Shown: positions 11,992 to 22,291 of the stretch, piece after piece
Layout of the letters: each line of letters opens with the position of its first letter
Numbering within the stretch: position 1 is the first letter of the stretch
Assembly (NCBI GenBank): GCA_905182985.1
Contig: CAJJDN010000030.1
Location: forward strand, 588,612-610,902
Direction of reading: 5' to 3'
From: Paramecium sonneborni
Lineage: Eukaryota; Ciliophora; Oligohymenophorea; Peniculida; Parameciidae
DNA length: 22,291 nt
Program-made: the position numbers and the translations under genes
The notes under the pieces: generated by a model
The model's input: the letters and a program-made list of their open reading frames with translations, nothing else
What the model was told of the DNA's origin: nothing
Database searches by the model: none

Positions 11992-12456
11992 ATGAAAACT
12001 GTATTGAAAATGGTAGCTAAGCTGATTTTCATTAAGTTAATGTAGTAAGATTAATATTATCGTTTAAGTTTTCAAAACTTTAACTTTGAAACTATTTTTA
12101 ATACTATGAGTTTAGTATTTCCCTCAAAATAAAAAAATTCTAAAAACTCTAATGCTCTCAATTATTCCATATATTACAAAAAATTTGTAAAATTTATTAG
12201 AATCATTTTAAGATTAGTATTAAGATTACTTTATTAATTTTTGCTGTATAAATTTGTAATAAATATTTTCTAAATAAGATCAACCACTCTTTTTCATTCC
12301 ATTTGGATCTTATAAGTTTTTTCATAAGTAATATTTCTTTCATGCTTAAATTTTTAAAGAATTTTAAATAGATTGAAAACCTATGGTAGTGGATAACAAA
12401 AATTAGATAATTATAATGAATTTTATCTTGTAAATTAACTACTAAAATAATACTGA
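11992..12456 (+). other. Open frame of 154 codons with ATG, uncertain
   Basis: Starting ATG AAA ACT, this runs to a TGA at 12454 in the TGA-only code. It is preceded directly by an in-frame TGA. The composition is K/N/F/I/L-rich with one short Ser/Asn-rich stretch. There is no recognised motif. Given the low TGA frequency in this DNA, several open frames this long are expected by chance. Confidence 0.12.
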
Positions 12457-13242
12457 ATTGATCAAGATTTATTTAATACTGATTTTTCTTTTAAATTCAT
12501 AGCTATTCATTTTATTTATTAAAAAATTAATTAAATCATAAAAAGTGAATAATTGTGAACTAATTTAAAAAGTTATGAATAATTCATCCACTTATATGAG
12601 AATAAAGAATGAGTTTAAAATAAAAATAAATATTAATAATTCATTAGTATAAAATCGATACCTTAAAGTTTTTTGAAAATTATCATCAGTTTATTTCGTT
12701 ATCTTTAGATAATTTCATAATAATTTAATTCATGGTTCTAATATTAAAGAAGTTCCTAAAAAGGGACATACAATTCATTTTTGCCACTGATTGAGAATGT
12801 TTTATGCGGGATAATGCTTCTAAACTCATTTAGAATGAAATATCTTATAAAGAATTACAATTAGTATTATATTGATCCTTACAAAAAGGATGATTATGGC
12901 AGTCAAAGATACAATTGTCAGGAAAAGCAATTAGTTTGATTTGGCCACGAAATTATAAAAAGATAAGAATAAACATAATTTATTTGATTTTTGTGTCTAT
13001 CCATTGATGTAATTGAGTTATATCTTCTGATGCATATTAGAACAAATAGATTGTTCTGCTTATCTTTATCTAAAAATTGAGTATTTTAAGTTCGAAAGTA
13101 TTATTGCTTAGATGAATGTAAGTTCACTAAATGATATAGCTTAAGAAAATTGATATACAACTTGAAGGAAACAGTCAACAATATCTTAAATTTGACCAAG
13201 AAAATAGATATAAATAAGTTTAAAAAAGGTTTATACAATTGA

Positions 13243-14034
13243 TTGTATTAAAGCAAATATATATTAGAAATTTATTTTTAATTTGACAAAGTATAGATCC
13301 AAAAAGAGTAATTATTAAGTTGGAAGAAAAAATCATATTGTTAGATAATTCTCTTTCATAAAAAATAGTTATTATAAATAGAAACAAATCAATTTATGGT
13401 TGGTTTTTTCTTTTTAAAAAATTATATGTAATAAATTTAATATAACTCTTAAGTTTTTTAAAATAATATTTAACCAGGTTTAAAATTTTTGAGATAATTG
13501 TTTAATATTAAAAAACTTCTTACCAATTAAAAATAATTAAATGATATAAATCTGAAAATTTCTATCAATTACCCAATTGGAGCTTAGATAAAAAAATTTG
13601 ACAATCCATATTTAAGTGGAATAAGATATTGTCAAACAATCAATTTTATTAATCAGCTTTTTTTTATATTAAATCTTTATAGAACTACAAAAATTGAATC
13701 AAAAATTTATTAAACACAATTTTGTTATTTGATTTCATTTTAATCACTATTTCTCTTAATTTTCTTTTTCAAAGTGAATATAAAAACAATTTAAAAGAGT
13801 AGCATTATTGAATCATAAAATAATGTTTTCAATATTCAAATTAATAATTAATATAAATTTATCGAAATCCTCAACTTTTTCATTATCATTCAACCTCCTG
13901 AATAATTATTAAAAATATTATATTTGGAAAAAATAAAACAAGTTAATTTGAAATTTTTGCAAGTCCCTCCAGAATAAATAAAATTATATTTTAAAAACAA
14001 AAAAAATTATTACTAATATCATATATCAAAATGA
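13243..14034 (+). other. Longest open frame in the gap (263 codons), uncertain
   Basis: This is open between TGA codons at 13240 and 14032 in the TGA-only code. It contains an internal ATG (13541) but has no signal peptide or recognised domain. The same frame continues with TGA only at 14032, 14236, 14284, 14377, 14908, 15088 and 15235. From 13243 to 15237 I count 7 TGA in this frame, against about 12 and 14 in the other two plus-strand frames. That is a mild depletion and not decisive. It may be a decayed gene or chance. Confidence 0.15.
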
Positions 14035-14325
14035 AACCAATTAATTATTGTATTTTTTTTAGGTTATTTTAAATATTTTAATTAAATTATTTAAAATACA
14101 TAATGCCTTATATTCATCAAAGAAATTGGTGATAATGTCTTAAAGTAAGGATTTAGAGTTAAATATTTAGTAACTTAATTAATTAATTTATTTATTTCAA
14201 GATCTAAGATAATTAATAAGTAATTAAAGTACTGTTGAAAATTTCTAGAAAAAGTAAATAAAAAAATATCTTAAATAATTTAATGAAATAGAGAATCATA
14301 TCATAATAAAGTAGAGAATTATTAT

Positions 14326-14356
14326 GGTGCCTTTATTAGTGTCACTTTTTAGCACC
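14326..14356. repeat. Short inverted repeat GGTGC...GCACC
   Basis: A 5-bp perfect stem with a 21-nt spacer. It is one of few G+C-rich words in this AT-rich stretch. No RNA family is recognised. Confidence 0.25.
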
Positions 14357-14379
14357 TTGTTGTTTATAATTAAAAATGA

Positions 14380-14910
14380 ATAAATATCCAAAAAATTAGT
14401 AAGATATTAAGACTATCTTTATAATTAAAAATTAATAAATAAAAAACTGCTCATATTAATGAATTTAAATATCTTTAATTTCTTGTAAATTATAAAATTT
14501 TATATAAAAACATTAAAAGCAAAATAACCATTGAGGGCAAAGATAAACCTCTCTTTTGGGAGGCTATAGTTCGTAAAGAATAAACGTAATGCTGTAATTT
14601 CCAATTGAATATGCAAATTAAACAAGTAAAATTAACTGTAATATTTTTCCATGAGTCATTATATGACAAGTAATAATCCAGGTAAAATTAATTGAAATAT
14701 TAAATCCATAGTGTTTATTTGCTTTTTAATAATTTTTTTTAAATGATAGGATTGTAGCAATTTGCAGATCTTTGTTTTACATTAATCTAAAATTTTATGA
14801 TTGTTCCAAAAAAACATATAAAATTAATATTTCATTTGAATAGTTTTTTTAACTTTTTATATAAAAAACCAAAAACTGGATATTAGATTTTTTATCTAAT
14901 ATAGCTTTGA
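14380..14910 (+). other. Open frame of 176 codons covering a higher-GC patch, uncertain
   Basis: This is in the same frame as the open frame at 13243-14034. The most protein-like part is at about 14524-14670 (ITIEGKDKPLFWEAIVRKE, then NFQLNMQIKQVKLTVIFF), where G+C rises relative to the flanks. No family is recognised. It lacks an ATG near its beginning, so if genuine it would be part of a spliced or decayed gene. Confidence 0.15.
14548..14563. repeat. Small hairpin CCTCTC-TTTT-GGGAGG
   Basis: Six base pairs (one G-T) closed by a T4 loop. It lies inside the higher-GC patch and also inside an open frame, so it may be incidental. Confidence 0.3.
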
Positions 14911-15292
14911 TTTTTATTGTTGGGTTATGCCATAATGTCTTACCATTTATATGCCAAAATCTAGATATTATTCGTAACTCAATTCTGTAATTGCTTTGGG
15001 ATATAAAATTGGTATTATAATATTAATTTATCAAATGTTAAAACGTATCTTTTTAGCTTCAATTAATTTTATTCAATATTTAGATTTTGATCATTTAAAT
15101 AAAAAAATGAGACTATCTATTTTTATGAACTTGATTGGTATTCATATTTATAAATCCTTTTCATAGTGTTAAGATTGATATGCCAAAAGCTCCTGTTGAA
15201 ATCAAAGATGGATTTTTATCAGTGGATATTTGTTTGAAAATTTTCCTGGTGGTAAAACCCATAATACTATATCAAATATTTTAATGATAAAG

Positions 15293-15311
15293 CCTAAATT
15301 AGGTTTTTTTT
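15293..15311 (+). other. Hairpin followed by T8, Pol III terminator-like
   Basis: CCTAAATTAGG followed directly by eight T. A stem with a T run can end RNA polymerase III transcripts. I found no recognisable A or B box or known small RNA upstream, and T runs are common here, so this is weak. Confidence 0.15.
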
Positions 15312-16641
15312 AATTATATATATTAATAATATTAATTATCTCTATATTATAAATTATATTAAATTTTAAACCCCTTTAATAAAGCATAAATATTCAGCTT
15401 CATATTTGAAATTGATCAAAGTGATTCTAAATGTTATAATTCTACTTTTGAAGAAAGAATAAAATATTAACTTTTGATGATCCTGAATTCTCGAACCAGT
15501 TGATCTATTCAATACTTGGTAAAAACAAAATTTCTTATCTTTACCAATACTTATGTCAAAATATTTAATTTATATACAAAAACAAATAATAATATTTAGA
15601 ACTCCTATTTTGCTTCATGATAAATGAATTGTTTTTTTTATATTATCAATATAAATTTCACCTAGTTTGAGTTATTAAAGAAAAAAAGGCATTATTTAAT
15701 ATTTTCATTTTTTTTTAATCTTTCTTCATAAATATGATATATTATATTAGAGTTTGTATTTATGATTATACTTAAGATTATTTCAGCAATAATGAATTTG
15801 TATTTATCGATTTATTCAATTTATTTCACAAGGATATTTAATTAAGGTTCTATAATCAACTTTAACAGCTTATTTAGTGTGATTCATATTATTTTTAATA
15901 AAATATCAGCATTAGTTTGAAAAATTAAATATAGAAAAAAAAGATGCTCTTAAAATAAAAAATAGGTCTTCTTGTCTGTCAATTATTTTTTATCAAATAA
16001 TTTTTATTTAGAACAATAATTTACCCTTTCATTATGAAAATTAAGGTGTTATATACATACTTGGTAATATTATAATTACCATAATAAAAAAAGGCGGCAT
16101 TCACATTATGAATTAAAATTTAATTAAAACTCATAAATCATTTATATAGTTATAATCCTCAGATGTCAAAATGAAAAAATCTTATGTTTATTCTTCAAAA
16201 TTCAATCAAACTCTAGACTTGCTGATTATTTTTTGATCAAATATTCATAAGAAAATATATGAATATTTTTATAATGACTTAATTTATTTTAAAAACAAAA
16301 ATGAGTAATATAATTTTTTTTAAAAAAGCATTATATTTGAACCAAATTATTTCTTATTAATAATTTGTCATTAAATATAAACATCTATTAGTAGAATCAA
16401 AATTTTTAATTTCTAATTACTTTTTTTTATATTATTTTATTATTCATGTAATAATATATATTGGAACATACCTATTCTCATAAATTTAGAGTTAGCGTTT
16501 GTGCGTCTTACTTTTTTTTGACAAATAAAATAAATGATTAATAAAGACATTATGACTAAATATATTAAGATGTTTTTTTTAAAGACAAAACCACTTTAAA
16601 TCAATAAATTTGGTATAAAAGGATTTTAGATGAGGATTCTC

Positions 16642-16660
16642 AATAATAATAATAATAATA
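16642..16660 (+). repeat. (AAT)n microsatellite just upstream of the plus-strand gene
   Basis: About six AAT units ending eight bases before the ATG at 16669. It is probably 5' untranslated or promoter DNA. Length variation would not affect the protein. Confidence 0.85.
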
Positions 16661-16668
16661 TTTAAGAA

Positions 16669-19600
16669 ATGATTTTAAGGTTGATAAAGTTTTTAGTGAT
16701 CTAGGCAGCTCTGGGATGGAAAAGTTATTAAGATGACTTTCGTCAGGTATTTCCATCTGGAAATGATTTATGTCCTGAGTATCATGTACATATGCCTGGT
16801 TTACATCCACATTAATGTGTTTGTAAGTAGTATTAATATTATTAGCGTATTTATCTATTTGCAATGGAGTAACAGAAGTAGTAGCTAAATTCCAGAATCC
16901 TTACTATTATTTATGTCATCCTAGATTCAAACCAGAAAAAATGATATATGATGAAATCACAGTACTTTGCCAATATCCTTATTACTTGAAAATTCAACTT
17001 TCATCTTTTGATGGAATGATGTCTTATAGTTGTGAGAAAAGGAGTGATACTGAATTATGCTTAATATATTTAGCTTTCCCTTAAGATGATACATAGAATT
17101 CTTTATATAATTATGATTGCTAATTTTGCAAACATCCTTATTTTGGAAGAGATTGCTATTAAATAAAACCAGGATTTGATTATTAGAGAAGTTTAAATTC
17201 ACCTCAAAGTATTAATTTTATTTTAAGGTAGGCTGTCCTTCGTCATCATGTAAGTCATGTTCAACTTTTGACAAATGTAATGATTGCATAGAAGGATATA
17301 TAAATCCTTTTAATCCACCTAAGCAATGCTAACTCAGTAAGATATATAGATTTATCAATTTTTTAGGATGCCCTAATGAATCTTAAGGTTGTGCTGAGGA
17401 TATAAGTGGAAAAGTTATAGCGTTAGGCCACTGTGTTCCGCGTTACGGATACTATGATGGAACTCGTTGCGCTGGTATTGATTTTATTGTAAACCTTCAT
17501 AGGTTGCATAGAAGGATGTTATTTTTGTTCTTTTTTTTTGCGCGCCAGTGAAGGCCCCGATGGTTATAGATTTAATTCATGTTCTGCGTGTTTAACAGGC
17601 TATAATAATGTGTTGTGGGTTACTGGTACTGCTAATATATATGTATGTCAAAGTAATATGGAATGTGCAACATCATAGTAATCCTAAACTACATTCGGAT
17701 AGCCAACTTATGATGGTTATAGATTTGCATTGAATTATTAGGTAATAGTAAATATAAAGCATTTAGGTGTCATGTAGATAATGTATATTAGGATATTTTC
17801 CTTAGAAAAATGGCTATCAGGATGGGTTGTGTAAATTGCATAGTTAAAGATCAGATAAATGCTTCTAAATAAGCAATAAAGATAAAAATAAATGTATAGC
17901 TTGTTTACCATGGTATGCATTAAAACCAGATGGTACATGCACATCTGACCGTATAAGTTGTAATCCAATGTGTCAAACATGTTTGGATACTAATCCTCAA
18001 TTTTGTACTACTTGTGATGGATAAAAACTTCTAACACTTGATGTTCTTTCTGGTACTTGCTCATGTTAACCACCTAATGGTTAATATCTTGATATGTGTA
18101 AAGCATGTAAAGATGGTTATTGTAATGAATGTGAAATAATCGATTTTTATTCATGTATCTCATGTAAACCAGGCTCAAATAGAATTCTAGTGAATAAAGA
18201 ATGCATTTGTTAACCCGGGACTTATGATCTTGGAAACGAAGATTAAATTTGTCTTGGTATATTATTGATTCATATTTTAAGTTTGTGATAAATCTTGCCT
18301 TAATTGTTCATCATTCCCAGAATGTACTGAATGCTTAGATGAAAGTATATCTTTCAGAATTAAAACTGATAATTTTTGCCCATGTAAAATTGGATATGCT
18401 GAATATTAAATTAAAGACACTATATGCGGATGTATTTTCTAAGTTAATTAATTTAGTATGTCATCCAAGATGTCGAACCTGTTTCTAAGCTGCTGATGAT
18501 ACTACAAATTAATATTGTCTAACTTGTATTTCTGGAGAAAATCGTATTTTAACAGAAGAATTCAAATGTGAATGCTAAGATAATTATGGCGATAATAATG
18601 GGACTGTAAACATTTGTTTCAGTAAATTACATTAATTATCATAGTTTGTGATTATACTTGTGGAAGCTGTTTAAATTCTCAACCTACAGGATGTGTAACT
18701 TGTTTAGAAAGCTCAAATAGATACTTGACAATTTTAGGATAGTGTTTATGTTAATCGTCATATTATGATGATTTAACAGATAACATTGAATGTTCAAGTA
18801 ATTATATATTTATTTTATAATTAATAGAATGTTATTACACATGTTAAGAATGCGCAAACAGTCCTGAAAAAGATGCTTGTACAGAATGTCCTGAAACCAG
18901 AATACCTAGTAATCCAACACTTCATAATTATGAATGTGTTTGCCAATTTTCTAACTTTTTTGATGATGGATATGCACTAAAATGCTAATAATGTGATTTC
19001 ACTTGTAACACTTGCAATGGACCACTTTCATCTAATTGTTTAACATGTGAAAAATCATATAGATAACTTGACTTTTCAACATGCATCTGCCCAGAATAAC
19101 ATTATGATATTGGAGAATTATAATGCGCAAGTATATTCATTAAAAAATATCAATAGGTTGTCACCATTCTTGTCAAAAATGTTTCGATAATACTGAAAAT
19201 GGTTGCATTGTTTGTTCTTTTGAACTTCATTTTAGAATATTAAAAGGTAATTTATGCAAATGCGCTAATGGATATTATGAAGAACCAGATTAAGCATAGT
19301 GTAACAGTAATTATATAAATTATTAATTAAAAGGATGCTCGTATAAATGTGAAACTTGTGTAACTCAAGCAGAGAAATGTTTAACTTGTCCATTGAATTC
19401 TCTTCGTATTCTAGATCCAATTATGGGTTGTTTCTGTTCTGTAGAATTATATGATAAAGAAAACGAGATAACCTGCTAAAGTATTTAGTTTATTAATTGA
19501 AGAATGTCACTTTAAATGCAAAGGCTGTATCACTTATGGAGAAGATTAATGTCTTTCATGTGATTCTGTTGCAAATAGAGAACTAAAATTGAATTAATGC

Positions 19601-22291
19601 AAATGTAAACCTCATTACTTTGAAATGGAAGTTTAGGAATGCCCAGGTAATTGTTAGAATTATGTTTAGTTTGTAGTGCCTTCTGTTATGAATGTGTAAA
19701 TAAATTTGATAATTGTACTTCTTGTAATGATGATAGATATTTAGATGGAAGTACTTGTAAATGCACCACTAAATTTTTTGGTGCTGTCATAAGTACATTT
19801 GATTTTAATGGATAAGTTAAATGTCAAAGTATTAAATTCATCAATATTAGAATGCCATTATTCTTGCGGAACTTGTGATGGTACTGAAGAAACAGATTGT
19901 CTTACTTGCATGGAAAATGAGAATAGATATTAAGTAGGAAATTCTTGTGTCTGTAAAGATGGATATTTCAATGCAGGATTTCCTATATGCGAAAGTATTA
20001 ATAAATTGTATTAATAGAATGTGGTTATAAATGTAAAAATTGTAAGTAAAAGGCAGATAACTGCACCTCATGTCAAGATAATACCTTTAGAATTTTTATA
20101 ACAGGTTTCAATAAATGCTAATGTATTTAAAGATATTATGATGATGGATAGAATGAAATTTGTCAAAGTATCTATTACAAAAAATAATTTCTAGAATGCC
20201 ATTATTCATGTCTTCGATGCAACGATTTCTAAACTAAATGTGAGTTATGTTCTATTGAATCAAATAGAACTTTGAATGAACAACTTTTTACATGTGATTG
20301 CAACATAGGATATTATGATTCTGGTATTGAAATTTGCTAAAAATGCCACTATTCATGTTTAAACTGTAGTTCAGGAGATTCTAATTCTTGTATTTCATGT
20401 GTAGATTCAAAAACATCTAATAGAGCATTTCATAATAATACTTGTAAGTGTTTATTCGGATATTATGATGATGGTAAATTAGTTCAGTGTTAAAAGTGTG
20501 AATATTAATGTTTAAGTTGTATAGATCAATCTTACTCGTGCTTATCATGTCCTTAAACTAGAAATATATAAAGTAATTGCAAATGTACAGAGGGATATTA
20601 TGATATTGGATAGTAGCTTTGCTTACAATGCAATCAAATTTGTATGTCATGTGAATTGAATTCAATTAACTGTACATCTTGTTATGTAGAATAATTTCGA
20701 AAGATTAATTTAATTAATAAAACATGCGATTGTTAAATTGGATATATTGAAATAGATGGAGTGTGTTAAAAATGTTAAGAGAATTGTTTAACATGCTCAT
20801 AATCAATTAATAATTGTACTTCTTGTGGATTATTACGAATCTTAAAGAATAATACTTGTGTTTGTTCTGATGGAATGTTTGAATATTATGTAGATAAATC
20901 ATGTAAGTTTTGTGATAAATCTTGTTTAACTTGTTCTACTTAAACTCATTGCTTAACATGCTCAATTGATAATTATAGAACATTATAATCGGGAAATAAA
21001 TGTGAATGTTTATAAGGATATTTTGAAAATCCAATTACAAAGAATTGTGAATTATGTGAAAAATCATGTTTAACTTGTTCTTTATAACCTAATAATTGCT
21101 TAACATGTGATTCAAGTCTTCATTTGTCTTTGGTAGGCAATTAATGTTAATGTTCACAATCCTATTTCTTTAATTCTTTGAATAAATAATGTGAATGTAA
21201 TAATTTATTTATATCTAGAATGCCATATTACTTGTCTAGAATGTTCCAATACAAATTAATGTATTTTATGTAGATAAACAACCAGAAATTTAGATTAAGA
21301 TCAAAAAAAATGTTTGTGTAATGTTGGTTTTTATGAGACTAATTAATAAAATTGCCAATGTATTTTATTTTTTTTTATTATTTCTAGAATGCCATTTTTC
21401 ATGTGAAACATGTGAAAATATTAGTACTTATTGTTTAAGTTGCTTAGATGAATATTAAAGAATATTAATAAATAATAAATGCTTGTGTTTAGATGGCTAT
21501 TATGATGCAGGAACAGAATTATGTTAGAAATGTGTTAATAATTGTAAAACCTGTTAATACTCTGCATCAACTTGTTATTCTTGCTTTGAAATTGAATAAT
21601 TTAGAATACTATAAGGAGATAAATGTATATGCCAACCTGGCTATTATGATTAAAATACTAATATTTGTTTAAGTAATGAAATTAAATCTATATAGAATGC
21701 TCAAATGAATGTTTAACTTGCAATGGATCAGCCGATTATTGTACAAGTTGCGATACCAATTAAAAAAGAGTTGATTAATCGGTTATTCATAAATGTCCTT
21801 GTATTATTGGATTTTATTCAGATCAAGATTCTATTTGTTAAAGTAATTTTTAATTATTAATTATTAGAATGCCATATTAAATGTTAAACCTGTGTTAATT
21901 AATTAGATTAATGTTTAAGTTGTAAATTTGAATTAAATTCTAATCGAATGCCTATATCTGGATAATGTGATTGTAAAGAAGGATATTTTGATGATGGGAC
22001 ACAACTCTAATGCTAAAGATGTCATATCAAGTGTAAAATTTGCATAAATAAAATGGATAATTGTTTAATTTGTTCAAATTAGATAAGAATCAATCAACCA
22101 ACCTGCAATTGTATGAATGGATATTATGATGATGAATAATTTGCTTGTTTAAGTAAGTCATATTAAATAAATAAGATTGTGCTCCTTAATGTGATACATG
22201 CTAACATTCTCCCTCCAATTGTTTGAGTTGCAAACCAGGTAGAGTTGGAAATGATTGCGAATGTATTGATGGATATTTAGAAATGGGATCA
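16669..22291 (+). CDS. Large Cys-rich surface/secreted protein with furin-like modules, 3' end outside the window
   Basis: With TAA/TAG as Gln and 21 introns removed, 16669-22291 gives 5,100 coding bases, exactly 1,700 codons with no TGA. The ATG at 16669 opens a signal peptide (MILRLIKFLVIQAALGW), so the product enters the secretory pathway. Residues about 20-172 are a unique part with scattered Cys (LCPEYHVHMPG, FCKHPYFGRDC). Residues about 173-487 are irregular Cys-rich. From about 487 to the end there are at least 25 modules of about 48 residues: C-x3-C-x2-C...C-x2-C...(R/Y)-x(5-12)-C-x-C-x2-G-Y-Y-(D/E)-x-G...C. This resembles furin-like/growth-factor-receptor Cys-rich repeats, which are common in Paramecium surface proteins. 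No membrane segment is reached within the window. It is divergent from the other Cys-rich gene across the gap. Function unknown. No frame disruption, so probably intact. Confidence 0.88.
16823..22175 (+). other. Twenty-one short spliceosomal introns of the plus-strand gene
   Basis: Positions: 16823-16845, 17209-17231, 17337-17366, 17475-17502, 17742-17766, 18257-18281, 18432-18456, 18622-18644, 18798-18827, 19131-19156, 19307-19333, 19481-19502, 19647-19669, 19829-19850, 19995-20017, 20168-20194, 21197-21218, 21360-21387, 21673-21695, 21843-21867, 22153-22175. Lengths are 22-30 nt, 523 nt in total. All begin GTA. Most end TAG; those ending at 18281, 19333, 19502 and 22175 end AAG. All are phase 1 except 17742-17766, which is phase 0. 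The intron-free sum is divisible by three and every splice restores the Cys pattern. Confidence 0.88.
18282..22291 (+). repeat. Tandem furin-like Cys modules, about 25 in the window
   Basis: Modules start at a Cys usually followed by HxxC, DxxC or ExxC (for example CHYSCLRC, CHFSCETC, CDKSCLTC). Each runs through CLTC/CTSC and a CxC-x2-GYYDDG-like loop to the next module. Each module is about 141-165 coding bases. Exons 18282-18431, 18457-18621, 18645-18797, 19157-19306, 19334-19480, 19503-19646, 19670-19828, 19851-19994, 20018-20167, 21219-21359 and 21696-21842 each hold one. Exons 18828-19130, 21388-21672 and 21868-22152 each hold two. Exon 20195-21196 holds seven. Confidence 0.85.

Larger units (their letters stand above)
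9307..16668. other. 7.4-kb AT-rich gap between divergent genes, no convincing gene
   Basis: It lies between the starts of two divergent genes and must contain both promoters, which I cannot locate. Base composition is visibly more AT-rich than in the flanking coding regions. No protein family, tRNA or mobile-element protein was recognised in either strand with the TGA-only code. Patches of higher GC occur near 10140-10300, 12760-12960, 14525-14640 and 15170-15260. Several open frames exceed 150 codons, but with TGA as the only stop such lengths are expected here. The region may be non-coding, hold ncRNA, or hold remnants of decayed genes. Confidence 0.6.

Noticed and set aside
15477..15520. 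tRNA T-arm-like GGTTCGAGAATTC on the minus strand
   Set aside because: The flanks do not pair as a T-stem and no acceptor or anticodon stem can be built.
9307..16668. Transposon or telomere-proximal repeats in the gap
   Set aside because: No terminal inverted repeats, no recognisable transposase reading, and no G4T2/G3T3 telomeric repeats were seen.
16640..20071. Minus-strand standard-code open frames at 16640-16864, 16957-17202, 17738-17980, 19847-20071
   Set aside because: They are antisense to the plus-strand Cys-rich gene, which explains the sequence with a signal peptide, modules and consistent introns.
16823..22175. Interruptions in the Cys-rich genes as internal eliminated sequences (IESs)
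   Set aside because: IESs are bounded by TA direct repeats with a TAYAG-type end. The interruptions instead all have GT...AG ends and cluster in one phase, so they are introns.

Overview
The window reads as macronuclear DNA of a Paramecium-like ciliate. The sequence is very AT-rich. Long coding stretches appear only when TAA and TAG are read as glutamine and TGA is the sole stop. Those stretches are cut by tiny GT...AG introns of 22 to 30 bases. This combination of code and intron size is characteristic of Paramecium; the species cannot be named from the sequence. With the standard code almost all of the real coding sequence is invisible.

Layout: (1) 1-1015, AT-rich, no supportable gene. (2) 1016-9306, minus strand: one giant gene of about 2,729 codons. 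It has a signal peptide, N-terminal non-repetitive domains interleaved with Cys-rich stretches, furin-like Cys repeats, an array of about 15 DUF4215-type Cys repeats, and a C-terminal multi-pass membrane domain. Four short introns are clear. Three further places need a reading-frame change that no ordinary intron explains. (3) 9307-16668, a 7.4-kb AT-rich stretch with no convincing gene, only long but statistically unremarkable open frames and a few small hairpins. Such a gap would be unusual in the compact macronuclear genome of Paramecium. (4) 16669-22291, plus strand, running off the window: a second large Cys-rich gene with 21 introns and 1,700 codons in the window. It has a signal peptide, a unique N-terminal part, and at least 25 tandem furin-like/growth-factor-receptor-like Cys modules of about 48 residues. 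Its intron-corrected frame closes exactly, with no disruption.

The two genes are transcribed divergently away from the gap. Both encode secretory-pathway, Cys-rich proteins of the kind abundant on ciliate surfaces, so they may be members of one local surface-protein cluster. Their functions are unknown. The most interesting structure is in the plus-strand gene. Its introns sit almost always in phase 1, at the same place just before the first Cys of a module, so exon lengths come in whole numbers of modules. One block of seven modules lacks the introns cleanly. Four introns are multiples of three with no TGA, so their retention would not break the frame.
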